Assembly (NCBI GenBank): GCA_025353725.1
Contig: JANXOF010000023.1
Location: 1-64,000, forward strand
Source of the DNA: Polyangiaceae bacterium
Lineage (GTDB): Bacteria > Myxococcota_A > Polyangia > Polyangiales > Polyangiaceae
Length of the DNA stretch: 64,000 nucleotides
Direction of reading: 5' to 3'
Positions within the stretch are counted from its first letter, which is position 1. Each line of letters opens with the position of its first letter. Shown here in pieces: positions 52,032 to 61,178 of this stretch. The position numbers and the translations under genes were made by a program. The notes below the pieces were generated by a model, which saw only the letters and a program-made list of their open reading frames with translations, had not been told where the DNA came from and ran no database searches.

Positions 52032-53044
52032 GTGGCAAGTACTCGTGGCGGCGCGCCCGACGTGGCTTCCTCGCGCTCGGTTTTGCGGTCTCCGTCGCCT
52101 ACGCCTTCAAGCCAATGAGGAGCATGACGCCGGCGCCGAAGCTACCGGATGGCGTTCGTTACGACGCTTCACATTGGAATGCTTCCGATTGGATACGCGA
52201 AGGCTATGCGGAAATGGTGAGTCCCATTCGCCCGCCAAGCTCCGAGGATGGTCAAACGCGCATTGCCGTATTCCTTCGTCTTCCCCCTTCCGGCCTTCTT
52301 CGTGCTGTAAAGGTCGGAGAAAGCTTTTCTCTCGAACTCCCTTCGGGAACGCGCTCCGAACGCGTCGAATTCGCGGGTGACGGACCGCGCGATTCGATCC
52401 CCGCGAATACCTGGCGCGTCCTCGACGTACGCGGGATTACGTTTGACGGACCAAACGCGACGCTGCGCGTTCTTCGACCAAAAGCAGGCGTGCCGGGAGA
52501 GCTACTCGGCGTCAGCTGGGAGCGCGGCGTCGCTCAAGCGGCGGCAACGCTCGCGCTCGGGGACCTCGTCCTACGCGCTCAGGTTGCGGCGCCTGCAAAA
52601 GCCGACGACCGAGAGCGCGCTGCAGCGAGGTTACGCGGTCTCAACGATTGCCCTTCGTGTCACACTCCGCATCAGGGCGGTCGTCGCTCCGAAAAGGACG
52701 TGGGAATCGTCAATCGCGGGACAGATGCCTCGGGAATGTTCCAAGTGACATCGATATTTAAGAGCCGACTGCCTTTTGAAACGTATCGCCCAAAAGATAT
52801 GAATCTGGATGACCCGTTCATGGCTCGCTACTGCGGCAGCGTGAAGGTCGACCCCCGGACCGTGCGGTGTCCGGACGGTACTCTCTTGGAGGGCGAACTC
52901 GACGTCCGCGGAGGTCTCCGTGCCGGAGACATGCACGTCCAACGCGTGTGCTCCGCGAGACGGCTGCTGGCTGAAAACCTCGACGAATCAGGCCGGGCGG
53001 CTTTTAGCGCCTCGCTCGCCGAGTGCAGCATCGCACCGCGCTGA
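52028..53044 (+). CDS. Exported CxxCH protein, last gene of the DUF692 operon
   Basis: 338 residues starting at ATG 52028, which overlaps the preceding stop. The N-terminus SWRRARRGFLALGFAVSVAYAF resembles a twin-arginine signal. The heme-type motif CPSCH is at 208-212 (LNDCPSCHTPHQGGRR). Residues about 45-200 look beta-rich; the C-terminus has two more cysteines. In the P460 family position one would expect a catalytic heme; this protein could be the electron-transfer or substrate component. No known family by name. Confidence 0.78.
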   Translation: MSGKYSWRRARRGFLALGFAVSVAYAFKPMRSMTPAPKLPDGVRYDASHWNASDWIREGYAEMVSPIRPPSSEDGQTRIAVFLRLPPSGLLRAVKVGESFSLELPSGTRSERVEFAGDGPRDSIPANTWRVLDVRGITFDGPNATLRVLRPKAGVPGELLGVSWERGVAQAAATLALGDLVLRAQVAAPAKADDRERAAARLRGLNDCPSCHTPHQGGRRSEKDVGIVNRGTDASGMFQVTSIFKSRLPFETYRPKDMNLDDPFMARYCGSVKVDPRTVRCPDGTLLEGELDVRGGLRAGDMHVQRVCSARRLLAENLDESGRAAFSASLAECSIAPR

Positions 53045-53093
53045 GCACCTCATCTCGCGTCGCTCGGCTGACGCCGATCCTGGTCGAGCAACG

Positions 53094-53618
53094 CTAGCTC
53101 CCCGAGGCCCGGTCCTGGGCGGCCCGCGCGAGCGGACCCGCGTTTCCCGGCAAGGCCATCAAGCTCGCTAACGACGTCTCGATGAGTGCGCGATCCATCG
53201 CCTCGACGGCAAGCCACGAAGCCGACGGCAACGAGGCGGTCGCCGTGGCCTGCGCCGCAAGAACACGCAACGTTGCCAACTCCACACGCGAAAGTTCGAC
53301 CACGCGCGAGAGGCTCACAACCGGCATCCCGTAGCGAAGCACAAACGCGCACGCGGTCGTCGACTCGGGCGTCTCCGCGTCTTGATCCAAGCGCATGTCC
53401 GTGGCGCGCGTCAGGTGCTTCACGATACCGCGAAGTACGGCCGCCCGAGCCTTGGCGCGTCGCACGGCCGCACTCGCGAAAAAGTCGAACATGCGATTTC
53501 GCGTGTACACGCCAGGCGCGAGGGCCATCGCGACGGTAAGTGCTTGAACGTGAGCTTCCTCCGCCGGAGTCAGCACCGGGGTCTCGCGCGGCCGCCTGGC
53601 GCGAGTCGGGCGCTTCAT
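53094..53618 (-). CDS. Hypothetical helical protein downstream of prfA
   Basis: 174 residues, overlapping the prfA stop by the ATGA junction. Mostly helical and Ala/Arg-rich, without signal or membrane segments. One local pattern, YTRNRMFDFFASAAVRRAKARAAVLRGIV, suggests a DNA- or RNA-binding helix bundle, but no family is recognised. In many bacteria this position holds prmC, the methyltransferase of release factors; there is no trace of its NPPY motif here. Confidence 0.65.
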   Translation of the reverse strand: MKRPTRARRPRETPVLTPAEEAHVQALTVAMALAPGVYTRNRMFDFFASAAVRRAKARAAVLRGIVKHLTRATDMRLDQDAETPESTTACAFVLRYGMPVVSLSRVVELSRVELATLRVLAAQATATASLPSASWLAVEAMDRALIETSLASLMALPGNAGPLARAAQDRASGS

Positions 53619-54724
53619 GCGTCGTCCTCGTTGTCATACCTCGGCATGCCACTCGCGCCCCCGGTTACCTCGTTAAGCAGCGCCGCTTGGCGATGCGTTC
53701 GGAGCGCGGTGACAAGCTCTTCGAGATCGCCCTCGATGACGCGATCCAGCTTATTCAGGGTCAGCTTGATCCGGTGGTCGCTCACGCGATTCTGAGCGTA
53801 GTTGTACGTGCGGATTTTCGAACTACGCTCGCCGGTGCCGACCATACCCTTGCGCTCGGCGGAGATCGCGGCCTCGTGCTTTTGAATCTCGAGGTCGAGC
53901 AGGCGGCTTTTTAGCACCTTCATCGCCTTCGCCTTATTTTTCAGCTGCGAGCGCTCGTCTTGGCATTTCACGAGCAGCCCCGACGGCTTGTGCTGAATCT
54001 GCACCGCGCTGTTGGTCGTATTCACCCCTTGGCCGCCGGGTCCGCCGCTCGCGGCGATCGAGATTTCGAGATCTTTTTCGTCGATCTGTACGTCGACGTC
54101 GTCCGCCTCGGGCATGACCGCCACGGTGGCCGTCGACGTGTGAATCCTCCCTTGAGTCTCCGTGGCAGGGACGCGCTGTACGCGGTGCACGCCGCCCTCG
54201 AATCGCATGGTCGAGTAGACGTCTTTGCCGCTGACAAGCGCGATGCACTCTTTGTAACCGCCCGAGGCGCTTTCGCTGAGTGACAAGATCTCGAGGTTCC
54301 AGCCCTTGGTCTCGGCGTAGCGCGAGTACATTCGGAAGAGGTCGGCCGCGAAGAGTGAAGCCTCTTCACCGCCTTCGCCGCCGCGAACTTCGAGCACGAC
54401 GTTCTTCGTGTCGTTCGGGTCCGTCGGAAGGAGCAAGAGTTGAACTTTGTTCTCCAGCGCCGAGAGCTCGAGACGAAGCTCGGGGAGCTCAAGCTCCACC
54501 AACTCGCGAAGTTCTGGGTCGGCGAGAACCTCCTCATCCTCGCGGATTTTCTTTTCGACCGCGCGATACCGAGCAAACGCCTGCACCAGCGGCTCGACGT
54601 CGGAACGCTCTTTGTTTAGCTTCGAGAGCTGCGTTCGGTCGGACAGAACGCGCGGATCACACAATAGGTCGTCGAGCTCGGTATACCGCCTCGCGAGCTG
54701 CTCGAGCTTGTCGAGAGGAAGCAT
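53615..54724 (-). CDS. prfA: Peptide chain release factor 1
   Basis: 369 residues. The GGQ motif that reaches the peptidyl-transferase centre is present (SGGPGGQGVNTT), and the anticodon-reading PxT motif appears as PATETQGR, as in RF1 (which recognises UAA and UAG). The helical N-terminal domain starts MLPLDKLEQLARRYTELDDLL. ATG 54724 with the DUF1385 gene 12 bases upstream. Confidence 0.98.
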   Translation of the reverse strand: MLPLDKLEQLARRYTELDDLLCDPRVLSDRTQLSKLNKERSDVEPLVQAFARYRAVEKKIREDEEVLADPELRELVELELPELRLELSALENKVQLLLLPTDPNDTKNVVLEVRGGEGGEEASLFAADLFRMYSRYAETKGWNLEILSLSESASGGYKECIALVSGKDVYSTMRFEGGVHRVQRVPATETQGRIHTSTATVAVMPEADDVDVQIDEKDLEISIAASGGPGGQGVNTTNSAVQIQHKPSGLLVKCQDERSQLKNKAKAMKVLKSRLLDLEIQKHEAAISAERKGMVGTGERSSKIRTYNYAQNRVSDHRIKLTLNKLDRVIEGDLEELVTALRTHRQAALLNEVTGGASGMPRYDNEDDA

Positions 54725-54736
54725 TTTTTCACTCTT

Positions 54737-56074
54737 TCAGGCGGGACGACGTAGGCGCCCGGAAGTCATCAAGGAGTCGAAGGTCGCGTAACGAACGTCG
54801 GCGGGCACGGCCTCGTTGGCGGCCTGTGCGGAATCAGGAAGCTTCGCCACGTCGCCGAGCTTGCTGCTTTCCTCACGGAAAAGTGTGACCCGGAGCGACG
54901 CCAGCGCGACCTCGAGCTGGTCGTCATCCGGCTCGATGGTCGTTATCTTCTGAACGATAAACCCTGGCCAGAGGAGCGCTCGGAGCGGACCCGTCGTGCA
55001 GTACTTCGCGAACACGCGCTGAATCTCGAACGTCACCGCGGCAATGAGCGGGAGAAAGGGAAGCTTCTCGAAGAAAAAGATCGCGTTATCAAGCCATACA
55101 TTTCCGGTGCTGATTTTCGGGAGAAACCCGCCTACGGCCGTGAAGACGAGGATCGAGACGAGCGCCACCATGACGAGAAACGTCGTGCCGCAACGGGGGT
55201 GCAGCGTCGTCTTCGCGCGCGCATTCGCGACGGTGAGCGCCTCGCCGGCCTCGTAGGTACTGATCGTCTTGTGCTCAGCACCGTGGTACTGAAAAACGCG
55301 GCGAATATCGGGAATTAAGCGGCGAACGAGGAAGAGATAGCTGACGACGATCGTGAGTTTGAACGCGCCCGTCAACGCCTGGAATCCCGGCGACTGCACT
55401 TCGAGATTGAGCCCAAACCACTTGTTCACGCCAGCCGCAGCAGCCTGAGGCAGCGCGATCATGAAACCGATCATCATGACGAGCATGAGCGCCATCGGCC
55501 CTTTCGGAGCCTTCTTTTCCTCTCCTTGGCTCGCGCTCTCGGCGTCGGCGCTCAGCAAGAGAAACGTCGTGTATCCGACGGCCATGAGCGCGCGCAACGC
55601 GTTTGACCCGAGCCCCGAGCCTGCCGGGCCTTTCCGCTTCGGTGGGTGCGTCTGGCCCGCCTCGTCGACACCGCCCACGGCGCGCGACGGAGCGGTCTGG
55701 ACGTTGGGATTTTTGGACGCCGCGGCCGCGGCTTCTTCCGCCTCAAGCGCTACGAGGTCGCGCTCCATTTGCTCGGCGGAGAACCGGAGCGACTCGCCTC
55801 CAAGCTTCAAGCTCTCCACGAGCGAAGCAACGCCGCGAACGAGGGGCAGCTTCGCAAACCCCTTTCGCGTGTCGCTCATGCCGCGCTCGCGAACATGAAG
55901 AGAGCCGTCGCGACGCCGCACGACCACGGCGAAGGACGTCGGTGAGCGCATCATCACGCCTTCAAGGACTGCCTGGCCCCCAATGTAGGGGCCAGCAGCT
56001 GCCGGATTCTCTCGAGCCGAGGTCGGACCGGAGCTCTTCACGCGCGGCGATTCGGTGGATGCGGTGTCGGACAT
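54737..56074 (-). CDS. DUF1385-family membrane protein
   Basis: 445 residues. An N-terminal Ser/Pro tail precedes the family signature GGQAVLEGVMMRSPTSFAVVVRR and RGMSDTRKGFAKLPLVRG, then membrane helices (LMLVMMIGFMIALPQAAAAG, LTIVVSYLFLVRRLIP, FLVMVALVSILVFTAVGGFLP) and HGAEHKTISTYEAGEALT, typical of DUF1385 (YqhQ). The DUF1385-prfA order is conserved across many bacteria. Function unknown. Confidence 0.92.
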   Translation of the reverse strand: MSDTASTESPRVKSSGPTSARENPAAAGPYIGGQAVLEGVMMRSPTSFAVVVRRRDGSLHVRERGMSDTRKGFAKLPLVRGVASLVESLKLGGESLRFSAEQMERDLVALEAEEAAAAASKNPNVQTAPSRAVGGVDEAGQTHPPKRKGPAGSGLGSNALRALMAVGYTTFLLLSADAESASQGEEKKAPKGPMALMLVMMIGFMIALPQAAAAGVNKWFGLNLEVQSPGFQALTGAFKLTIVVSYLFLVRRLIPDIRRVFQYHGAEHKTISTYEAGEALTVANARAKTTLHPRCGTTFLVMVALVSILVFTAVGGFLPKISTGNVWLDNAIFFFEKLPFLPLIAAVTFEIQRVFAKYCTTGPLRALLWPGFIVQKITTIEPDDDQLEVALASLRVTLFREESSKLGDVAKLPDSAQAANEAVPADVRYATFDSLMTSGRLRRPA

Positions 56075-56109
56075 GCTTGTTCGACTCTACGCGCCGCGAG
56101 GCGCAGGAG

Positions 56110-56382
56110 CTACTCGCCCGGAGTGGGATCTGCCGGAAGCTCGGGAGCGGCTTGGTTGGCCTTGGGAGCGGTGTCCGCGGCCGCCTTCGTGCCGTACCGC
56201 TTGCGGAAGCGATCCACGCGGCCGGCGGTATCCATCAGCTTCTGCGTACCCGTGTAAAACGGATGGCAGTTCGAGCAGACGTCGACTTGGAAATCGCCGC
56301 GTGTCGACTTGGTCACGAACGCGTTACCGCAAGCGCAACGCACACTTGCAGCCGGGTAGTCGGGGTGAATGCCTTCTTTCAT
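56110..56382 (-). CDS. rpmE: 50S ribosomal protein L31
   Basis: 90 residues from ATG 56382 (GAGGAAAAG Shine-Dalgarno). Starts [20 protein letters not shown] and keeps the Cys set CACG ... [12 protein letters not shown] of the zinc-binding (C+) form, with the family ending [18 protein letters not shown] Pro/Ala/Glu extension of about 18 residues follows the usual end. The 3' end is near the divergent DUF1385 start. Confidence 0.96.
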   Translation of the reverse strand: MKEGIHPDYPAASVRCACGNAFVTKSTRGDFQVDVCSNCHPFYTGTQKLMDTAGRVDRFRKRYGTKAAADTAPKANQAAPELPADPTPGE

Positions 56383-56485
56383 CTTTTCCTCTTCGACCCC
56401 TCCGGACATAGGACGGGGTGGGCGTTCGTAGCGGAACCACCCCGCCTCTGCAAGCACGGCCTACCTCACTTCAGAAGCAACGCCC

Positions 56486-57028
56486 TCAGAATGGAATTTC
56501 GTCGTCTCCACCGCCGCCGCTGTAGTCGTTGAAGTCGTCGCCCGGCGCGGCAGCCGGAGGAGCGCTTTGTTGACGCGGAGGGTCCTGGTCGCGCGCTCCA
56601 AAGTTCGAGTTCGAGTTCGCGCTCGAGTTCGCGTTCGGGCGGCGCTCGTAACCTCCGCCGCCGCTGCTCCCGCCGCCCATCTCGTCGCCCTGCCCCTTGC
56701 CGCGCCCCGCGAGGATGATGTTGCTCGCGTTGATCTCGGTGCTGTAGCGCTTTTCGCCGTTTTTCTCGTAGCTCGAGGTCCGAAGCGAACCCTCTACGAA
56801 AATGCGCTCACCTTTCGCTAAGAACTTCGCGAGTGCCTCACCGCGCTTGCCCCACATCGTCACGGAGTGCCACTCCGTCTTCTCCTGACGCGTCTGGTTC
56901 TTGTCGAGGTAAGTCTCCGTCGTCGCGAGGCGGAGCTTGAGAACCGCCTGCCCGCCCTGGGTCATCTTCAGCTCCGGATCGGCGCCGAGATTCCCGAGCA
57001 GCATCACCTTGTTCAAACCTTCCGCCAT
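56486..57028 (-). CDS. ssb: Single-stranded DNA-binding protein
   Basis: 180 residues from ATG 57028, preceded by AAGGAG. The OB-fold starts MAEGLNKVMLLGNLGADPEL and includes TEWHSVTMWGKRGEALAKFL. A flexible Gly/Ser/Asn linker with a 6-base repeat in DNA (56604-56637) leads to the acidic tip DDEIPF that recruits partners. Same strand as rpmE. Confidence 0.97.
   Translation of the reverse strand: MAEGLNKVMLLGNLGADPELKMTQGGQAVLKLRLATTETYLDKNQTRQEKTEWHSVTMWGKRGEALAKFLAKGERIFVEGSLRTSSYEKNGEKRYSTEINASNIILAGRGKGQGDEMGGGSSGGGGYERRPNANSSANSNSNFGARDQDPPRQQSAPPAAAPGDDFNDYSGGGGDDEIPF
56604..56637. repeat. Imperfect hexanucleotide repeat in the ssb linker
   Basis: Five 6-base units (TTCGAG, TTCGAG, TTCGCG, CTCGAG, TTCGCG) plus TTCG. 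They encode a Ser/Asn-rich flexible linker on the minus strand; unit changes remain in frame. Confidence 0.75.
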
Positions 57029-57127
57029 CGCACGCTCCTTGGTCGCGACTTTCCTCGTACAGCAGCGCCGACGTGTCAACCGTAGGCGCACATGGGCATG
57101 TAACCTCCCGTCGAGAGGGGCAGGGCT

Positions 57128-58279
57128 TTAGCGGGCGGCCGATCCGGGAACTTCGAACGTGTTCTTCAGCTTGGCGAGCTCGGCCACCGCTTGCTTCTGG
57201 CCCGTCTTCGGGTCCGTAACCTCGATGCGACGCGTGATCGCCATCTCACCCTCAACACGCTTCGAAACGTGGTCGAGCGTAAAAGCATAGGTGTAGGCCC
57301 CCTTCCCGCTGACCTCTTCCGTGGCTCCCGGCGGAACGCCACGCTGCTGGAACGGATGCTTCGGCACGGAAACGTCCACGGTCGTGGCTACGACGCCGCC
57401 TTCGGCTGACGCCTCTTTGAGTATAAATGTATGTTTCGCGGCATTTTCCGTGCCGCGTTCGTTGCGCTGAACCTTGCGTTCCCACGTCGCGCCGACGCCA
57501 ATCGGGGCGTCCGGGAACGGCGGTACCACCAACTCGAGCGCCTGCTGCAGGCTTTGAAGAATCATCTCCGCGCCACCCGCGGCCATTTTCTCATCGGCCT
57601 TGAATTCGACCTCCCCGACCTCGCCGCGGGACGTGATGTCAAACGTGCCCGTCAAACCGGTGAACGCCGCAAGCTGCGCCGTGGCTTGCGCCTTTTGCGC
57701 CGCAGGAACGCCCGGAAGGTCGATCTTGACGATCTTCAGCTCGAATCTTGTCGAGGTCGGCTTCACGGCTTTGGGTGTGAAGTCGGCGGTGAGCGCGAAA
57801 GCCACCTCCTGTGCCGGGCCTCCGCCCTCCCGACCGGCGCTCTGGCGAATCGTAATCAGGCGCCGGTCCGTGCGGTTCGCCACGAACGCGTACTTTCTTG
57901 GAAGCCGCGGCTCGGCCCCGGCGTCGGTCACCACAAGTTTCGCGGCGGCTTCGGGCAAAGCGCCCGGGTCGCCAGCGGGTGCCGTGGCGGCGCCGGTTCC
58001 CTCGAAGCCTGCCATTCCAGTCTCGAGTGCACCTCCGTCGTGCTTCACGCCTGTCACGGCGCCCGAACCACCCGAGGGGGGGACGAAGTCGTTAAAAACC
58101 ATGTCTGTCGGCACGGGTGTGGTTTTCGGCGGCCCCTCGTCGACCTTTTTCGGCGCGTCTTTCCCGCACGCGGTCACGACCATAAAAAGAGCTGCCGCAA
58201 CGACACCGCTCTTCAAGGAAATATCGGGAGAAATCTTCAAAGCTTGCGCCGAAGCGCGAGGGAATTTGACGCCGTTCAT
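57128..58279 (-). CDS. Lipoprotein of unknown function
   Basis: 383 residues from ATG 58279. A long N-terminus leads to lipobox VVTAC (SGVVAAALFMVVTAC), so the true start may be slightly later. A Pro/Gly/Ala-rich stretch (to about 125) precedes a beta-rich domain of about 240 residues (LKIVKIDLPGVPAAQKAQAT, TGTFDITSRGEVGEVEFKA, AYTYAFTLDHVSKRVEGEMA), which resembles the DUF6263-type fold in which repeated strands cover a hydrophobic cavity. It is divergent from the glycosyltransferase. Confidence 0.75.
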   Translation of the reverse strand: MNGVKFPRASAQALKISPDISLKSGVVAAALFMVVTACGKDAPKKVDEGPPKTTPVPTDMVFNDFVPPSGGSGAVTGVKHDGGALETGMAGFEGTGAATAPAGDPGALPEAAAKLVVTDAGAEPRLPRKYAFVANRTDRRLITIRQSAGREGGGPAQEVAFALTADFTPKAVKPTSTRFELKIVKIDLPGVPAAQKAQATAQLAAFTGLTGTFDITSRGEVGEVEFKADEKMAAGGAEMILQSLQQALELVVPPFPDAPIGVGATWERKVQRNERGTENAAKHTFILKEASAEGGVVATTVDVSVPKHPFQQRGVPPGATEEVSGKGAYTYAFTLDHVSKRVEGEMAITRRIEVTDPKTGQKQAVAELAKLKNTFEVPGSAAR

Positions 58280-58369
58280 CGCAGCGGCGACCCTACTACG
58301 ACACTGTCGACTTGGCGACCGCGTGTGAACCGTACTAAGACCGCCTCGGGCCTCGGGCCCCAACGTCAA

Positions 58370-59149
58370 ATGCCATCGAGCCCCTCGCTTTCAGAGTCCG
58401 AGTCCTCCGAGTCTGGCCGCGACGTGCCGCGTATCTCGATCGTCATCCCTGTTTACAATGAGGAGTCCATCCTCCAAGACGCGATTGTGGACTTGCGAAG
58501 GCGCCTCGAACCCTTCGGTTGGAAGTACGAGATCATCCTCGCCGAAAACGGCTCGAAGGACCGCACCGTAGCCATCGGACAAGAGCTCGCCAATACGTAC
58601 GGTGCGTCCACCGGAGCTGGAGGCCAGGTGAAGATCCTGAGTCTCGGTGAGCCAAACTACGGGAAGGCCCTGAAGCAAGGCATCTTACTCGCTCGCGGCC
58701 ACTTCATTATTTGCGACGAAATCGACCTCTGCGACGTCGATTTTCACCAGCGCGCCATCGCGCTTCTCGAGACTGGCGAGAGCGACCTTGTCATCGGTTC
58801 CAAACTCCTCGCCGGCGCAGAAGACGACCGACCTGCCGTCCGTCACGTCGCGAGCCTCGCCTACTCGGGCATGCTGAAGGTGCTCCTCGGCTTCCGCGGA
58901 ACCGATACGCACGGCCTGAAAGCCTTCCGCCGCCTTGCCATGATCGACATCGTTCGCTCGTGCCTCATCGAGAAGGACGTGTTCGCAAGTGAGCTCGTGA
59001 TCCGAGCGGACCGCGGAGGCGTCCGGACCCGTGAAATTCCGGTGCGGGTCATGGAGAAGCGCCCTCCGTCCATCAACCTGTTCAAACGCGTTCCCAACGT
59101 GCTCAAAAGCGTCGCCAAGCTCACGTACGCCATCCGCATCCGCGGCTAG
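58370..59149 (+). CDS. Family 2 glycosyltransferase
   Basis: 259 residues from ATG 58370. GT-A fold signature: ISIVIPVYNEESILQDAIVDL, AENGSKDRTVAIGQEL (usual NDGSxDxT replaced by ENGSKDRT), the DxD-like metal site DEIDLCDVD and KALKQGILLARG. Resembles dolichol-phosphate-type glycosyltransferases, with no membrane segments. Its likely role is transfer of a sugar to a lipid carrier in the cytoplasm; acceptor unknown. The next gene is nearly contiguous. Confidence 0.92.
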   Translation: MPSSPSLSESESSESGRDVPRISIVIPVYNEESILQDAIVDLRRRLEPFGWKYEIILAENGSKDRTVAIGQELANTYGASTGAGGQVKILSLGEPNYGKALKQGILLARGHFIICDEIDLCDVDFHQRAIALLETGESDLVIGSKLLAGAEDDRPAVRHVASLAYSGMLKVLLGFRGTDTHGLKAFRRLAMIDIVRSCLIEKDVFASELVIRADRGGVRTREIPVRVMEKRPPSINLFKRVPNVLKSVAKLTYAIRIRG

Positions 59150-59154
59150 ACCTC

Positions 59155-59517
59155 GTGGATGACCCGGCTTCCAAGCGAGCCGCCTTCGCCGCGTCGGCCG
59201 CGTCCGTCGCGCTTTTCGTTTTCGCTACGCTTACCCTGTTTGCCGTCTTTTTCTGGTTCAGGCGAACGCCGGCCCCCTGGACTTGGAAAGGACTGCTGGC
59301 CGGTGGCTGCGCCGCTCTTGCCCTCGCCACCAGTGCGTTGATGTGGAGCACGCCCTCGCGCGAGTACGCGATGCTCGGGGCCATTATCATGCTGGCCTCG
59401 CTCGTCCGCGTCGGGCTTCCTGGTGATTGGTCATGGACGACGCTCACGGTTCTGGCGGTAACGGTCGTGCTCTCCATGCCCGTGGTGCACGCGGCGATCG
59501 TTCTCAAGGACGGCTAA
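59155..59517 (+). CDS. Small membrane protein
   Basis: 120 residues from GTG 59155, five bases after the glycosyltransferase stop. Four hydrophobic segments (ASVALFVFATLTLFAVFFWF, LLAGGCAALALATSALMW, AMLGAIIMLASLVRVGL, TVLAVTVVLSMPVVHAAIVL). Probably works with the glycosyltransferase as a membrane partner, as small GtrA-like proteins do; homology not recognised. Confidence 0.68.
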   Translation: MDDPASKRAAFAASAASVALFVFATLTLFAVFFWFRRTPAPWTWKGLLAGGCAALALATSALMWSTPSREYAMLGAIIMLASLVRVGLPGDWSWTTLTVLAVTVVLSMPVVHAAIVLKDG

Positions 59518-59543
59518 ACCCGCACGGTGCCGAAAAGCTCGGC

Positions 59544-60989
59544 TCAGCGCACGGGGACTCTCTTCGCACTGACCATCGCTTTAAGCCGCTCGTAGCCGAC
59601 GCGGAGAACGGCATCGGAGGACGCTGACGGGTCGAGCGGCACGTCCCGGGCCTGGACGGCCGCACTCAGGTCGTACAGGCCGCCGTCGACCACGACAGCC
59701 CCTCCGTCGCGGACCGCGCGACCCGCCTGCGGCCCCTCTGGCGTAAGGTGGCCTGGCAAGTCCCGCTCACGCGTAGTTTTAGGCACGCTCTCCGTGCCAA
59801 GCGGGCGGTGAACCGACTCGACCACGACATCGGGGTGAATGCCGTCGGCCTGAATCGCGTGGCCACTCGGCGTATAATAGCGCGCGGTCGTAAGCTTGAG
59901 CCCGGCGCCGTTCGGAAGCGGCAAGATGGACTGCACGCTGCCTTTACCGAACGTGTTGGCTCCTACGACGGTCGCGCGCTTGTTGTCTTGAAGCGCGCCG
60001 ACGAGCAGTTCGCTGGCGCTTGCGCTCCATTCGTTGACAAGCGCCACGCACGGCAGATCGACAAACGCTCCACCGCTTCGTGCCTTCAAGTCTTCAATGA
60101 TTTCGCCGCGGTGACGCATGGCGTAAATGCCGCCAGACGAAAGGAACTCATCCGCGATTTCGGTGGCTTCATCGACGAGACCACCGGGATTGCTGCGCAC
60201 ATCGAGTAAAATCCCGGAGATCTGGGTGCCTTTTGCCTCCTCGCGAAGCTTCGCAGCAGCCGCCATCATCTCGGCGTGGGCTCTCTCCTGAAACTGCTTG
60301 ATACGGATGTAGGCAACGTTTCCGTCGAGCAGTTTAAACGTGATGCTCGACACGTGGATGACCTCACGCGTGAGGTCAAACGTTAGGGTCTGCGCCGTCC
60401 GCTCGAGGCTTGTAGGGCTCGTCGGCATTCCGCCGTCGGAATTCCGGTTCTTGTCGTCGCGGCGATCGCGTGCCGTGCCGCGAAGTATGGTGATTTTTAC
60501 CCTCGTACCGGCGGCGCCGCGCATCTTTTTGACCACCTTGTCGAGGGCTTGCGGAACGACATCTTCGCCGTCGACATTGACGATCTGGTCGCCGCTTCGG
60601 AGGCCGGCACGCTCTGCAGGAGACCCCTCGATAGGCGCGATGACGATAAGCTTTTCGCCACGGCCATCAACCTCGAGCCCAACCCCGCCGAACTTCCCCT
60701 CGGTGTCGCTCTGAAATTGCTTCCACTCCTCAGGGGGCAGATACGCCGAATGAGGGTCGAGATTCTCGACCATCCCCTTGATCGCGCCCTCGAGGAGCTT
60801 CCCGCGCTCGACGGGATCGACGTAGTTATTTTCGATCTGAACCAACACGCGGCTCAGTTGGCCGACGGCCTGGTACGGGTTTTGGACCTCGGGCGTAGCC
60901 TCTGCTCGCAGCCCTCCAAGGGCTAAACCGCCCCCAAAAGCGGCCACAACGGGCAGGAGGATACGCCGGATCTGCTTCGCGCGATTCAC
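59544..60989 (-). CDS. C-terminal processing protease (S41 family, CtpA-like)
   Basis: 481 residues from GTG 60989 (signal MNRAKQIRRILLPVVAAFGGGLALGG). A PDZ domain (about residues 95-170: GLEVDGRGEKLIVIAPIEGS) precedes the S41 peptidase core: ISGILLDVRSNPGGLVDEA, VNEWSASASELLVGALQDN (catalytic Ser in the SAS motif) and the Lys in FGKGSVQ. Periplasmic, ATP-independent; usually trims envelope proteins such as penicillin-binding proteins. Some C-terminal sequence beyond the core is unusual. Confidence 0.96.
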   Translation of the reverse strand: MNRAKQIRRILLPVVAAFGGGLALGGLRAEATPEVQNPYQAVGQLSRVLVQIENNYVDPVERGKLLEGAIKGMVENLDPHSAYLPPEEWKQFQSDTEGKFGGVGLEVDGRGEKLIVIAPIEGSPAERAGLRSGDQIVNVDGEDVVPQALDKVVKKMRGAAGTRVKITILRGTARDRRDDKNRNSDGGMPTSPTSLERTAQTLTFDLTREVIHVSSITFKLLDGNVAYIRIKQFQERAHAEMMAAAAKLREEAKGTQISGILLDVRSNPGGLVDEATEIADEFLSSGGIYAMRHRGEIIEDLKARSGGAFVDLPCVALVNEWSASASELLVGALQDNKRATVVGANTFGKGSVQSILPLPNGAGLKLTTARYYTPSGHAIQADGIHPDVVVESVHRPLGTESVPKTTRERDLPGHLTPEGPQAGRAVRDGGAVVVDGGLYDLSAAVQARDVPLDPSASSDAVLRVGYERLKAMVSAKRVPVR

Positions 60990-61103
60990 GGGCCGGACAC
61001 TACCAGTCCAACCGGCAGGCACGACTGGGAAGCGGCACACAAATAAACCGCTGGACGGATCACCTCCAGAAGTGGATCATCCTCTGAGTAAAGGCCCCAC
61101 ACG

Positions 61104-61129
61104 GCGGATATCCCTGAACAGGTATCCGC
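61104..61129. promoter_or_regulatory. Hairpin in the leader of the TIGR04563 gene
   Basis: GCGGATA (61104-61110) and TATCCGC (61123-61129) can form a 7-base-pair stem with a 12-base loop. A second, weaker repeat ACTT/AAGT lies just after. Could be an operator or an RNA leader element. Confidence 0.5.
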
Positions 61130-61178
61130 AGTACCTACTTCCAGCGAAGTGGGATAACGGCCTCAAGACGCAAACATC

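Noticed and set aside
49826-53044. A standard bufferin operon
   Set aside because: Bufferins are short peptides with four Cys and a signal peptide; no such peptide is seen next to the DUF692 pair.
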